64,000 bases of DNA from Leptotrichia sp. oral taxon 215 str. W9775 (GCF_000469505.1 NZ_KI272874.1:1-64000); one strand, 5' to 3'. Positions 1 through 9,004 are shown, numbered from the stretch's first letter. The notes: generated by a model from the sequence alone, not told the origin. Translations and numbers: made by a program.

Positions 1-272
1 TCCCTGTGCCATCTAACTTCTGAATCCTTCTTCAGTTTTTCAAACAACTTCTCTTTTCCTTCCTCCTTCGCCTTAAGGTCTGCAACTTCAGATTCCAGTT
101 GAGCCTTCTGTGCTTCAAATTCCCTTTTCTTCTGTGCTTCTTTCTCAAGCAAATCATTGAACTTGTTTTCTATCGAGTTCAGACTTGCCTCCAGACTTTG
201 TTTCTTTTCTGCTGAATAGCTTACTGTTGCCATTATAAATAAAGCTGACAGCAAAAGCATTTTTCTTTTCAT
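1..272 (-). CDS. FadA-like coiled-coil adhesin, 3' end outside window
   Basis: About 90 N-terminal codons are visible; the gene runs off the left edge. The start ATG (270-272) follows a strong AGGAGG site. The protein opens with a signal peptide (MKRKMLLLSALFIMATVSYS, then A) and continues as an uninterrupted Lys/Glu/Gln/Ala-rich amphipathic helix. This layout, and the Arg-Trp-His segment near residue 86, resemble the hairpin-of-helices fold of Fusobacterium FadA, a secreted adhesin forming filaments at the outer membrane. Family membership is my recognition from the pattern. Because the C-terminal half is missing, other short coiled-coil envelope proteins cannot be excluded. Confidence 0.7.
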   Translation of the reverse strand, partial: MKRKMLLLSALFIMATVSYSAEKKQSLEASLNSIENKFNDLLEKEAQKKREFEAQKAQLESEVADLKAKEEGKEKLFEKLKKDSEVRWHR

Positions 273-660
273 AGTTTTCCTCCTTTAATATAGCATTACT
301 TCACATAACATTATTTATTCTATTTAATATTGTTATTTATGATAATAAAATAATATTTATTAATTAAGTTTTTATTATATTTCTATATAAGTAATTTGTT
401 ATTTCTGTTTTTTTTATTATATATTTCTTTTTTTTTAGTTATAGCATATTATAGCATATTTTAAGATTATTGTATCTAGTTGTTTTTATCATCTTATATA
501 TTTTTTTTATGAAAAAATTGTAAATTATATTTTTAATATATCATTCGTTCATTTAAACAATTATTTTTATTTATTTATATTCTACTTTATATTTTCATAC
601 ACAGAATTTTCTATTTTTACTGTGGTAAAATTAGAAATAAAACCATAGGAGGTACTCAAC
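273..660. other. AT-rich intergenic region
   Basis: Nearly 390 bases without a gene separate the divergent adhesin and secreted-protein genes, so both promoters should be here. The stretch is very AT-rich. The only structure I see is an exact 10-bp tandem repeat, ATAGCATATT twice at 441-460. No convincing -35/-10 pair or hairpin was found. Confidence 0.5.
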
Positions 661-1524
661 ATGAAAAAATCAAAATTATTATTGGCAGCTGTTCTTATTT
701 TCTGCTCATTAAACAGTTCATCGTCAAATTTATCTTCTTCAAATTCAAAGAAAACATCAAAACCTGCACAGATATCCAAAACTTCAGAAAATAAAGATGT
801 TTTTAGAAATATCAGTAAATCTGAGCTGGATGCAATAGGAGAAAAAATCTTCAAAAATGAAGCAGGAGGGGCAAAAAGTAATCTTGTTTACTGGAATGAA
901 GGCGAAAACTTTCCTTCACTTGGAATAGGCCATTTCATATGGTATAAGGAGGGGGAACCTGGAATCTTTGAAGAAAGTTTTCCTCAGTTAGTGGAATACA
1001 TAAAAAATAAAAATATCAAGTTACCAAAAATAATGGTGAAAAATAAGTATTCTCCATGGAAAAGCAGACAGGAATTAAATAATTTAAAAAACAGTAAAAA
1101 TGCTGACATTGAGGAACTGACAAATTTTCTGTATAACAATAAGGATTTACAAGTTATGTTTATCTTCAAGAGACTTGAAGCTTCCCTTGAAAAAATGCTT
1201 GAAGCCTCTGATAATAAGGAAAATGTAAAAAAACAGTTTTACAGGGTGTCTAATTCGCCAAATGGACTTTATCCGCTAATTGACTATGTCAACTTTAAAG
1301 GGGAAGGAACTAATCCAAAAGAAAGATACAACGGCCAAGGCTGGGGACTGCTGCAAGTATTGGAAAATATGAAAGGAACTGAAACAGGAAAAGCTGCTCT
1401 GACTGAATTTTCCAATTCTGCAAAATTTGTACTTCAACGTAGAGTAAATAACTCAGATCCTTCAAAAAATGAGAAAAAATGGCTTCAGGGATGGTTTAAC
1501 AGATGTAATACTTATGCAGAATAA
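661..1524 (+). CDS. secreted protein with lysozyme-like features
   Basis: A 287-residue protein starting after AGGAGG. Residues 1-22 form a signal peptide (hydrophobic core LLLAAVLIFCSL). A Cys lies in that core, but the residue before it (Phe) is not a good lipobox. A Ser-rich linker follows. The mature part has an acidic-glycine segment FKNEAGG, then PSLGIGHFIWY near residues 92-102, and a C-terminal WLQGWFNRC. An invariant Glu ahead of a G-x-G-H-F-x-W block recalls muramidase-type folds, so peptidoglycan cleavage is possible, but this is inference. I recognise it only as a conserved exported protein. It is monocistronic. Confidence 0.6.
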   Translation: MKKSKLLLAAVLIFCSLNSSSSNLSSSNSKKTSKPAQISKTSENKDVFRNISKSELDAIGEKIFKNEAGGAKSNLVYWNEGENFPSLGIGHFIWYKEGEPGIFEESFPQLVEYIKNKNIKLPKIMVKNKYSPWKSRQELNNLKNSKNADIEELTNFLYNNKDLQVMFIFKRLEASLEKMLEASDNKENVKKQFYRVSNSPNGLYPLIDYVNFKGEGTNPKERYNGQGWGLLQVLENMKGTETGKAALTEFSNSAKFVLQRRVNNSDPSKNEKKWLQGWFNRCNTYAE

Positions 1525-1530
1525 AAAAGG

Positions 1531-1576
1531 TGTACTGTACCCAAAATCTTGAACACAAGATAGGAGGTGCAGTACA
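1531..1576. mobile_element. 46-bp relic of joined IS ends
   Basis: TGTACTGTACC (1531-1541) and GGTGCAGTACA (1566-1576) form terminal inverted repeats matching at 10 of 11 positions. The unit begins with TG and ends with CA, as in IS3-family elements, and the inner AAAATCTTGAACA looks like an IS3-type subterminal sequence. No transposase is left. The imperfect stem just after the upstream stop could also serve as a weak terminator. A comparable structure lies at 44386-44432. Confidence 0.45.
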
Positions 1577-1769
1577 ATAGTGTATATTTTCCTATCTATT
1601 TACATTTCTTAAATTCTTTAAAAATAGCTTTTCTGCATATTTGAAATTTGAATTAAGCATAAAAAAATACTATGACATACTTTGAAAAAATCGAGGTAAA
1701 ATATAAATATAACAAAATAAATTTTTAACTTGCGACACTTAAATAACTATTAAAGACAGGTGATAAGTT

Positions 1770-2891
1770 ATGGATTATGCTGAATTAAAAAAATTAATGA
1801 AAAATCAGAAGGATGAAATGACAACTCTTGAAAGGACAAAAGCTTACAATGCAGGACAGGAGGTGGACTATCTTCCATTTATGTTACATGCCCCCGATTA
1901 TGCAATGGCAAATATTTTTGGATATACCAGCACAGACTACAACAGTGACTTTGAAACAAGAATTAAAATCATTGAAGCAATGCGTACAAGATTTGGAATA
2001 GACAACCTATCTGTAGGGCTTACCCTGAGAACTCTTGGTGCTACCGTAGGTTCCAAGCTTCACTATCCTAAAAATGGTATTGATTATGTGGAAGACCACA
2101 TACTTAAGGATTATAAGGATATGGCCAGTCTTAAAGAAATTGATCCTCGAAAGGATAAGACTCTTTCATCTATTCTGGAAACTGCAAAAAGGCTGAAGGA
2201 TAAATTTCCGGATATGAATATAACAACACGGTCTGCAGGTCCTATTTCTACTGCTGTGTCTATAAGACCTATTGAATCTTTACTTAAAGATACAAGAAAA
2301 GATCCTGAAAATCTTCATAAATTATTGGAATTCTGCACTAGAAATTCATTGAGATGGTTTGAAGTTTTCAAGGAGGAAATAGGTGCTGTAGGAACAAGTT
2401 TTTCTGATCCTGTGTCATGTATGGATGTTATAAGCAAATCCCAGTTTGATGAATTTTCCTTACCATATATTAAAAAAATGATAGAAGGAATTTACAAAAT
2501 TATGGGAAGGAAGCCAGGTTCCCACATTTGTGGAAAAACTAACAAAATATGGACTGATTTAGCTGATGCAGGACTTTTTTTCTTCAGTGTGGATAACTGT
2601 GAAGACCTGCACGAAGTAAAACTTACAGTTGGAGACAGGATGCAGATAGCAGGAAATGTTCCTCCTGTAGATGTTATGCTTTACGGAACAATTGATGATG
2701 TAATTAATTCATGTAAAGAATGCATAAAAAAATGTGCAGATAGTCCAAAAGGATTTATTCTGGCCACAGGCTGCCAGCTGCCTATTGGAACTCCTGAAGA
2801 AAACGTAGATGCATTCATATATGCCGCAAGAAAATACGGAAGAGGGGCAAAACTGGGGCAGATGCCCAAAGGAATACAGGAAGAAGAATAA
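1770..2891 (+). CDS. UroD-fold corrinoid methyltransferase, MtaA-like (class A)
   Basis: A 373-residue member of the uroporphyrinogen decarboxylase/MtaA-CmuA superfamily. These zinc enzymes move methyl groups to or from a corrinoid protein. The zinc-binding pattern is visible: His-x-Cys in SHICGKTNKIW (near residue 252) and the distal Cys in ATGCQLP (near 333). It is a clear paralogue of the protein at 4255-5325; both end in a G-C-x-L block followed by ENxDAF and ARKYG or SRKYG. It precedes the COG0523 GTPase by 29 bases and lies upstream of the cobalamin riboswitch, so it is probably expressed separately from the main operon. The substrate is unknown. A true heme-pathway UroD is unlikely given the HxC motif and context. 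Confidence 0.85.
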   Translation: MDYAELKKLMKNQKDEMTTLERTKAYNAGQEVDYLPFMLHAPDYAMANIFGYTSTDYNSDFETRIKIIEAMRTRFGIDNLSVGLTLRTLGATVGSKLHYPKNGIDYVEDHILKDYKDMASLKEIDPRKDKTLSSILETAKRLKDKFPDMNITTRSAGPISTAVSIRPIESLLKDTRKDPENLHKLLEFCTRNSLRWFEVFKEEIGAVGTSFSDPVSCMDVISKSQFDEFSLPYIKKMIEGIYKIMGRKPGSHICGKTNKIWTDLADAGLFFFSVDNCEDLHEVKLTVGDRMQIAGNVPPVDVMLYGTIDDVINSCKECIKKCADSPKGFILATGCQLPIGTPEENVDAFIYAARKYGRGAKLGQMPKGIQEEE

Positions 2892-2920
2892 AAGTTTAAA
2901 ATTGGAGGAAAACCGGACTA

Positions 2921-3901
2921 ATGATAATACAAATAATTTCAGGATTTCTTGGAGCAGGAAAAACTACATTCATAAATAAATATATATCAGGAAATAAAGG
3001 AAAAACCGTTATTATCGAAAATGAATTTGGAAAAATAGGACTCGATAAGAAACTGATACAGGGAAATATTCCTGTCAGGGAAATAAATTCAGGATGTATA
3101 TGCTGCAGCCTTGTTACTGATTTCAGGGAATCAATCAGAGCAATTATGGATGAATTTTCTCCCGAAAGGATAATTATAGAACCTTCTGGAGTTGCACAGC
3201 TGTCAGATATTTTGAAGGTATGTAACTTTTTTAACAGGGAATATGGTATTGAAATATCAGACAAAATAGTGATAGTTGATATTGAAAGTTTCGAAGACTG
3301 TCTTGAAGATTTTGGAAACTTTTATGTTGACCAGATTGAAAATGCAAGCATTATAATGTTCAGCAATATTGAGGAAGTGGAAAGCGACGCTATCGACAGA
3401 ATTATACTTAAAATGAGGGAGATAAATCCGGAAGCATCTATTTTCAAGGAAGACTGGAGAAAAATTACAAGTGAAGAAATAGAAGCCATCCTTGAAGAAT
3501 CTAGAAAAAATATAGTAAAAGCTAGAGAAACTGATAATTCTGATAAAACACATTCTTCAGATGAACATCATCATCATCCTGCAGACAATATTTTTGAATC
3601 TGTATCTTTCAGCAATATAAAGAGTTTTTCTGAAAAAGATATGGAAGAATTAAAGGAAAAAATTGCCGAAGGATATTTTGGTAAAGTTATAAGGGCAAAG
3701 GGAATTATCCCTTCAGATTCTGAAGAAAGCTCAGAAAACTTTAGATACTGGCATTTTGACAGTAATCTGTCTTCATTTAATTTTGATAAGATGAAAATGG
3801 AAAATTTACCAAACTTTGATTCAGGTGATAAATCAGGAAATGTAATATTAATAGGAAGCAACCTTAAAAGAAATAAGATAGAAAAATATTTTTTAAAGTA
3901 A
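2921..3901 (+). CDS. COG0523/CobW-type G3E GTPase, putative metallochaperone
   Basis: A 326-residue P-loop GTPase with Walker A GFLGAGKTT at the N-terminus, the hallmark metal-binding GCICC motif near residue 65, and a Glu-Pro-Ser-Gly switch (EPSGV). A His cluster (DEHHHHPADN) lies in the linker before the C-terminal CobW_C domain. COG0523 proteins deliver metals: Zn2+ (ZNG1/YeiR type), or cobalt in cobalamin synthesis (CobW). Placed between two zinc-dependent corrinoid methyltransferases and directly before a B12 riboswitch, it could load zinc onto them or serve corrinoid metabolism. The sequence does not decide between these. Translation starts after TTGGAGGAAAAC. Confidence 0.85.
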   Translation: MIIQIISGFLGAGKTTFINKYISGNKGKTVIIENEFGKIGLDKKLIQGNIPVREINSGCICCSLVTDFRESIRAIMDEFSPERIIIEPSGVAQLSDILKVCNFFNREYGIEISDKIVIVDIESFEDCLEDFGNFYVDQIENASIIMFSNIEEVESDAIDRIILKMREINPEASIFKEDWRKITSEEIEAILEESRKNIVKARETDNSDKTHSSDEHHHHPADNIFESVSFSNIKSFSEKDMEELKEKIAEGYFGKVIRAKGIIPSDSEESSENFRYWHFDSNLSSFNFDKMKMENLPNFDSGDKSGNVILIGSNLKRNKIEKYFLK

Positions 3902-3924
3902 TAACATATACAATTTCATATTTT

Positions 3925-4077
3925 TATATAGTGATATTTTTACAATATTGAAAAGGGAATCCGGTTTGAATCCGGAACAGCTCACTCTACTGTATTATGG
4001 ACGAAAATCTCAATAACCACTCTTTCCGGGGAAGGTGAGATTTAAGGAAGAAGTTAAGTCAGGAGACCTGCTATATA
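3925..4077 (+). promoter_or_regulatory. cobalamin (B12) riboswitch
   Basis: The class-typical elements appear in order. GGGAATCCGG...GAATCCGG begins at 3955, then a GC...CTACTGT block near 3979-3992 and the GGGGAAGG core near 4028-4035. The B12-box AGTCAGGAGACCTGC is at 4057-4071. The closing P1 helix is exact: TATATAG (3925-3931) with CTATATA (4071-4077). A terminator/antiterminator pair follows at once, and the next gene starts about 180 bases downstream. It therefore should control the corrinoid operon from 4255. Most such switches repress when B12 binds; here the downstream products need B12. Confidence 0.9.
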
Positions 4078-4085
4078 ATTTAATA

Positions 4086-4143
4086 CAAATTTTTCGGTGG
4101 GGAAAAATAGATTTGATTAATTGTCTATTTTTGTCCATTTTTT
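4086..4143 (+). terminator. riboswitch expression platform (antiterminator/terminator)
   Basis: Two mutually exclusive hairpins are visible. A terminator pairs AAAAATAGA (4103-4111) with TCTATTTTT (4124-4132), extended by GG/CC and followed by a T-rich tail at 4137-4143. An alternative hairpin pairs CAAATTTTTC (4086-4095) with GAAAA (4102-4106) and ATTTG (4111-4115), using up the 5' arm of the terminator. This implies transcriptional control. Which state B12 favours is not readable. Confidence 0.7.
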
Positions 4144-4254
4144 TATTATTTAATCATAATATTTCAGAAATTTCATCTTGCAGGCAGAAGGACAGTAAAT
4201 AATAATAAAAATTATAAAATTTGATATTACAACTTATTATAGAAGGAATTTTAC

Positions 4255-5325
4255 ATGAACAGAAATGATCAAATGACACCGATGGAAAGACTTGGAGGTT
4301 TTCTGACCGGAGGTGATATGGACAGAATACTTGCAATGCCACTTATATGCTCAATGTCAGGAAAATGTGCAGGAATGACTCACAAGGAAAAGAGATCTAC
4401 TGCAGAAAATGAGGCAAAATGCCAGATTGAAGCATATAACAGATTTGGAAACGACGTTCTTATTGCTGAATATGGTCTTCATACTGTAGGAAAAAGCCTT
4501 GGAAGTAAAATGAGTGACCCGGAAGATGCAGTTCCTGCAATAGTCGACCATGTTTTAAAGGATTTGGCAGATATTGACCAGCTTGATTTTGAAAAGGTAA
4601 AACTGAAAAACAGCAAGGATTTCCAGCTGCATCTTGAATGTGCAAAAATTCTGATTGACAGAATGGGAAAGGAAGTTCCTACCGGAACTCTTATATCAGG
4701 TCCGCTTACTGCTGTTGCCAGCATATATCCCGTAGAAAAGCTTTTAAAGGCTCTCAGAAAAAGAGGGGAAGATGTACATAAACTTATGCGTCTATGTACT
4801 GATGCATTGAAGGAAGTTCATAATGAATTTGTCAATGTAGGTTCCATGATATTATTTTGTGAACCGATAGCTTCAGGATCTATAATTTCACCTAAAGATT
4901 ACAGGGAATTTGTACTTCCATATACAATAGAGCTTATGGAAAACATACATGACCACAAAGGAATGGTATGTTACCACATTTGCGGAGACACTAAGAAAAT
5001 TATTCCTGAAATGCTGAAAACTAAACCTGACATGATAAGTATAGATAACAGGGTACCGATAGGATTTGCAAAGGAACTTATTCAACCTTACATGCCTCTT
5101 GTAGGAAATGTGGATCCTGTGGAAACTATGATACTTGGGACTCTTGAAAATGTTGATAAGGCTGTAAAACACTGTATAAAAGAAGCTTATGACAGCAAAA
5201 ACGGATATATTTTATGTACAGGATGTGATTTAAATGGAAATATTCCTCTGGAAAATCTTGATGCATTTATGAATGCCTCCAGAAAATACGGAAAATTCCC
5301 TATAAATCCATCAAACTGGGAATAA
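4255..5325 (+). CDS. UroD-fold corrinoid methyltransferase, MtaA-like (class A)
   Basis: A 356-residue paralogue of the 1770-2891 product and first gene of the riboswitch-led operon. Zinc ligands are visible as His-x-Cys in CYHICGDTKKI (near residue 243) and a distal Cys in CTGCDLNG (near 325). It should bind the methylated or demethylated corrinoid protein encoded next (90-base gap) and transfer a methyl group to or from a thiol or other acceptor. Named relatives are MtaA/MtbA and the UroD-like enzymes of O-demethylase systems. Start chosen for GAAGGA upstream of ATG. Substrate unassigned. Confidence 0.85.
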   Translation: MNRNDQMTPMERLGGFLTGGDMDRILAMPLICSMSGKCAGMTHKEKRSTAENEAKCQIEAYNRFGNDVLIAEYGLHTVGKSLGSKMSDPEDAVPAIVDHVLKDLADIDQLDFEKVKLKNSKDFQLHLECAKILIDRMGKEVPTGTLISGPLTAVASIYPVEKLLKALRKRGEDVHKLMRLCTDALKEVHNEFVNVGSMILFCEPIASGSIISPKDYREFVLPYTIELMENIHDHKGMVCYHICGDTKKIIPEMLKTKPDMISIDNRVPIGFAKELIQPYMPLVGNVDPVETMILGTLENVDKAVKHCIKEAYDSKNGYILCTGCDLNGNIPLENLDAFMNASRKYGKFPINPSNWE

Positions 5326-5414
5326 TTGAAAATAATTAAATAATAAAATAAGTTTAAACTGCTGATATTTAACTGAATTTAGAAACATTACTTAAAAAAT
5401 AGGGAGGAATTAAA

Positions 5415-6071
5415 ATGGCTAAATCAAAAGAAGAATTGCTGGAAAAATTATCAGAATGTGTTGTTGAAATGGAAGATGAAGAAGTTGTAGATGTGGCAAA
5501 TGAATATGTGGAATCAGGATATCCTGCACTTGACGGTATAATGGAAGGGCTTGTAGATGGAATGAATAAAGCAAGTGACTTATACGATGAGGAAGAATAC
5601 TTCGTTACAGATCTTCTTCTTTGCTCAGATGCAATGTATTCAGGTATTGATATATTAAAACCTCATCTTCCTGTGGAAGAAAATAAAGGGGAAAAACTGA
5701 AAATAGTTATAGGAGTTGTTGAAGGGGATACTCACGACATAGGGAAAAACCTTGTTAAAATAATGCTTGATACTGCCGGATTTGAAATGTACGATCTTGG
5801 AAGGGACGTTCCTCTTGATAACTTTGTGGATAAGGCTATTGAAGTGGGGGCATCGTTGATATGCATGTCAACACTTATGACTACAACTATGGATGGAATG
5901 CGTATAGTTATAGAAAAATTAAAGGAAAAAGGTATTAGAGACAATGTAAAGGTTATGGTCGGAGGAAGCCCTATATCCCAGAAATATGCAAATGAAATTG
6001 GAGCAGACGGATATTCTGCCAATGCGGTTGGAGCAGTAAAACTTGCAAAAAGACTGGCAGGGATAAGTTAA
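5415..6071 (+). CDS. corrinoid (B12-binding) carrier protein, MtaC/MtbC type
   Basis: A 218-residue two-domain carrier. Residues 1-85 are the helical cap (MetH activation-cap-like, B12-binding-2). Residues about 93-218 form the Rossmann B12-binding domain with the cobalt-coordinating signature GDTHDIGKN and the downstream VGGSP loop. The protein cycles between Co(I) and methyl-Co(III), shuttling methyl groups between the methyltransferases encoded on both sides. It is the only corrinoid protein in the window, so all four UroD-type proteins probably use it. A strong GGGAGGA site precedes the ATG. Confidence 0.93.
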   Translation: MAKSKEELLEKLSECVVEMEDEEVVDVANEYVESGYPALDGIMEGLVDGMNKASDLYDEEEYFVTDLLLCSDAMYSGIDILKPHLPVEENKGEKLKIVIGVVEGDTHDIGKNLVKIMLDTAGFEMYDLGRDVPLDNFVDKAIEVGASLICMSTLMTTTMDGMRIVIEKLKEKGIRDNVKVMVGGSPISQKYANEIGADGYSANAVGAVKLAKRLAGIS

Positions 6072-6098
6072 ATATTATATAAAAAGAGGATTGATATT

Positions 6099-7118
6099 AT
6101 GCTCAATGAAAAGGAAAGACTGGCAAAGGCATTGAAAAATGAAAAGATAGACAGACCGCCATGTATATGCCCCGGCGGTATGATGAACATGATTACTGCC
6201 GAATTAATGGATGTGGCAGGAATAACATGGCCTGAAGCTCATTTAAATCCTGAAATGATGGCAAATCTTGCAATTGCCAGTTATGAAAATAAATGTTTTG
6301 AAAATGTTGGAGTTCCCTTCTGCATGACAATAGAAGCAGAAGCAATGGGAGCCAAGGTTACTATGGGAAGTAAAATTTTTGAACCTCATGTTACAGGATA
6401 TGCATTTGATTCGGTAAAGGACTGGAAAAAACTGCATAAACTTGATTTAACAAAGGGAAGGGCAAAAGTTGTACTTGATGCCATAAAAATTATAAAATCA
6501 AAAAATCTCAATGCACCAATTATCGGGAATATTACAGGTCCTATAAGTGTTGCAAGTTCAGTAATTGAACCTTCAAATTTTTATAAAAGTATGAGAAAAG
6601 ACAACGAAACTGTCCATGAATATATGAAATTTATAACAGAAGAAATTATAGAATTTGCAAATGCACAGATTGAGGCAGGGGCAGATACGATAGTTATCTC
6701 TGATCCAAGCGGAACAGGGGAGATTTTAGGACCAAAATTTTTTGAAGAATTTGTAGTAAAGTACATAAATATGCTCCTTGACGGAATAAAAGATAAAAGT
6801 GTTGGAACAATTGTCCATATCTGCGGTCAGATGAAGAATGTATATAATGAAGTTGCAAAGGTGAAGAGTGATGCCCTCAGTTTTGATTCAATTGTATCAA
6901 TAAAAAAGGCAAAAGAACATCTGGGAAACAGGGTAATAATGGGAAATGTCAGTACATATGTCCTTGAATTTGCTTCAGAAAGCCAGGTTGAAGCAATGGC
7001 TAAAACATGTATTAAAAGCGGTTCAGATATTATTTCCCCTGCCTGTGGGCTTGGAACTAAATCCCCAATTGCAAATATACAGTCTATCCTGAAGGCTGTA
7101 AAACAGGAAATAGAGTAA
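6099..7118 (+). CDS. methylcobamide-type methyltransferase, MtbA/MtaA-like (class B)
   Basis: A 339-residue UroD-superfamily methyltransferase, 28 bases after the corrinoid gene. The zinc pattern is complete: His-x-Cys in VHICGQMKN (near residue 241) and the distal Cys in SPACGLGTKSP (near 316). It resembles the MtbA/MtaA methylcobamide:thiol methyltransferases more than the two class A proteins do. Its closest relative in the window is the short protein at 9005-9874, as shown by the shared (F)C-x-T-(I/V)-E-A-E block. Coenzyme M is not expected in this lineage, so the natural acceptor is open: homocysteine, folate or another thiol. Confidence 0.85.
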   Translation: MLNEKERLAKALKNEKIDRPPCICPGGMMNMITAELMDVAGITWPEAHLNPEMMANLAIASYENKCFENVGVPFCMTIEAEAMGAKVTMGSKIFEPHVTGYAFDSVKDWKKLHKLDLTKGRAKVVLDAIKIIKSKNLNAPIIGNITGPISVASSVIEPSNFYKSMRKDNETVHEYMKFITEEIIEFANAQIEAGADTIVISDPSGTGEILGPKFFEEFVVKYINMLLDGIKDKSVGTIVHICGQMKNVYNEVAKVKSDALSFDSIVSIKKAKEHLGNRVIMGNVSTYVLEFASESQVEAMAKTCIKSGSDIISPACGLGTKSPIANIQSILKAVKQEIE

Positions 7119-7130
7119 GAGGTGACCCTG

Positions 7131-8963
7131 ATGCCTAAAATAAAAATTGTTGGAAATGATAAGGAAATTTTATATAGCAACGGAGAAACTTTACTGGAAA
7201 TTTTATTAAGGGAAGGCTTTTTTATTGACAACCCGTGCAACGGAAAGGGAACATGTGGAAAATGCCGTGTAAAAATTTTGGAAGGTGATATTGAAGAGCC
7301 TACCGTTACTGAAAAAAAACTTATAAGTGAAAATGAACTGAAAAATGGAATAAGGCTATCCTGTCTTGTAAAACCTGATGCAGATATTTCTGTTGAACTT
7401 TTTCAGAAGGAAGGGGCACACAAAGTCCTTACGGCCGGATACACTCCTAAATTTGACTTTAACATAAATGTTAAAAAAATTCCTGTGTATATTGAAAAAC
7501 CTTCCCTTAAAAATCAAACTCCCCTTGAAGAACAGTTTAAAAAGGCTACAGGAGTGAAAAAAAGTATCGGTATAGACAATTTACTGGATATTGAATATTC
7601 TGAAGGGGAATATACGGCAGTAATATATAATGATGAAATTATAGGTATTGAATCCGGAAATACTGCAGATAAAATTTTTGGAGTGGCAATTGATATAGGA
7701 ACTACTACTGTTGTATGCGAACTTGTAGATATGAATACAGGAAAACAGCTTGCAAATTCATCCATGATAAATGCACAGAAACATTTTGGGCTGGATGTCC
7801 TTACCAGAATAACTTATGAGATAGAAAATCCTGAAGATGGAATAAATAAACTTCAGACTGCCATTGTTGATTCAATAAATGACATGATAGATGATGTATG
7901 CCACAAGACAGGAATAGAAAAAAAATATATTTATGAAGTTTCAGTCGGAGCAAACTGCACTATGATGCACATGCTTCTTGGAATCAGTGCAAAAACTATT
8001 GGAAAATCTCCATATGCACCTATTTTTACAGGCTCAAGAAATATTTTAGCCAGCGAAATAGGAATAAAAATCTCAAAAAAAGGACGTCTATACTGTCTTC
8101 CTTCAGTATCTTCCTACATAGGAGCAGATATTGTTGCAGGTGCTTATGTGTGTGATTTGCAGCATAAAAAGGGAAATGTCCTGTTTATAGACATTGGAAC
8201 AAATGGAGAAATAGTACTTTCAAAAGCAGGAAAACTTTTAAGCTGTTCCTGTGCCGCAGGTCCGGCTCTGGAAGGAATGAACATAAGCTCGGGAATGAGG
8301 GCTTCTGAAGGGGCTATTGAAGATATTGAAATTGTAAACGGTTTTGTTAATATAAAAACCATAGGCAACAAAAATCCTGTCGGTATTTGTGGAAGCGGAA
8401 TTCTTGCGGCAGTGAGGGAACTCGTTAAATCAGGAATTATAAAAAAAGAAGGAGCTTTTATAAAAAAAGACAAACTTCCTGAAACAGATTCCAGATATGA
8501 CTTAATCCAGCTGAACGGTAAAAAAAGGGAATTTATAGTATGTGATAAAATAGCATCAGATAAAAATAATCATGAAAATGAAAAAATCCTTATTACCCAG
8601 GGAGACATAAGACAGGTACAGCTTGCCAAAGGAGCTATTCTTTCAGGATTTCTCGCCCTTCTGAGAAAAGCGGGAATAAGTATGTCAGAGCTTGATAAAG
8701 TAATGATTGCAGGTCAATTTGGAGCTCATCTTCCGGCTGACAGCCTCACAGGTACAGGTATTCTTCCAGAAGAAGTTGGAGATAAACTGGAATATGTAGG
8801 AAATTCTTCAAAGGCGGGAGCCTACATGGCATTAATGTCTTCTGATGTAAAGAAGGAAATGGAAGAGCTTGCAGTAAATATGGATTACATGGAACTCGGT
8901 GCTATTGAAGACTATGAAAGGCTTTTTTCAGATTGCCTCATATTTCCTGAAATAAAAGATTAA
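7131..8963 (+). CDS. reductive activator of corrinoid proteins (RACo, DUF4445)
   Basis: About 610 residues. The N-terminal [2Fe-2S] ferredoxin domain carries PCNGKGTCGKCRV and a later Cys in LSCLVKP. A linker follows, then an ASKHA-type ATPase region from about residue 188 (GVAIDIGTTTVVCE) with the conserved C-terminal DUF4445 block. Such enzymes use ATP to reduce inactive Co(II) back to Co(I) in the corrinoid carrier. An in-frame GTG lies at 7122, but the AGAGGTG site is spaced correctly for the ATG at 7131, so that start is used. It is coupled closely to the methyltransferase ending at 7118, which confirms a corrinoid methyl-transfer operon. Confidence 0.92.
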   Translation: MPKIKIVGNDKEILYSNGETLLEILLREGFFIDNPCNGKGTCGKCRVKILEGDIEEPTVTEKKLISENELKNGIRLSCLVKPDADISVELFQKEGAHKVLTAGYTPKFDFNINVKKIPVYIEKPSLKNQTPLEEQFKKATGVKKSIGIDNLLDIEYSEGEYTAVIYNDEIIGIESGNTADKIFGVAIDIGTTTVVCELVDMNTGKQLANSSMINAQKHFGLDVLTRITYEIENPEDGINKLQTAIVDSINDMIDDVCHKTGIEKKYIYEVSVGANCTMMHMLLGISAKTIGKSPYAPIFTGSRNILASEIGIKISKKGRLYCLPSVSSYIGADIVAGAYVCDLQHKKGNVLFIDIGTNGEIVLSKAGKLLSCSCAAGPALEGMNISSGMRASEGAIEDIEIVNGFVNIKTIGNKNPVGICGSGILAAVRELVKSGIIKKEGAFIKKDKLPETDSRYDLIQLNGKKREFIVCDKIASDKNNHENEKILITQGDIRQVQLAKGAILSGFLALLRKAGISMSELDKVMIAGQFGAHLPADSLTGTGILPEEVGDKLEYVGNSSKAGAYMALMSSDVKKEMEELAVNMDYMELGAIEDYERLFSDCLIFPEIKD

Positions 8964-9004
8964 CTCAGGGACAGTGTCCATTAATTTTGTGAAAGGAGAG
9001 AAAA

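Noticed and set aside
1524..1576. Strong rho-independent terminator after the secreted protein
   Set aside because: The inverted repeat has a 24-base loop and no T tract; the IS-end explanation fits its TG...CA ends better.
1770..2891. Heme-biosynthetic uroporphyrinogen decarboxylase (hemE)
   Set aside because: It carries the HxC...C zinc pattern of corrinoid methyltransferases and sits with a corrinoid carrier and RACo; no other heme genes are nearby.
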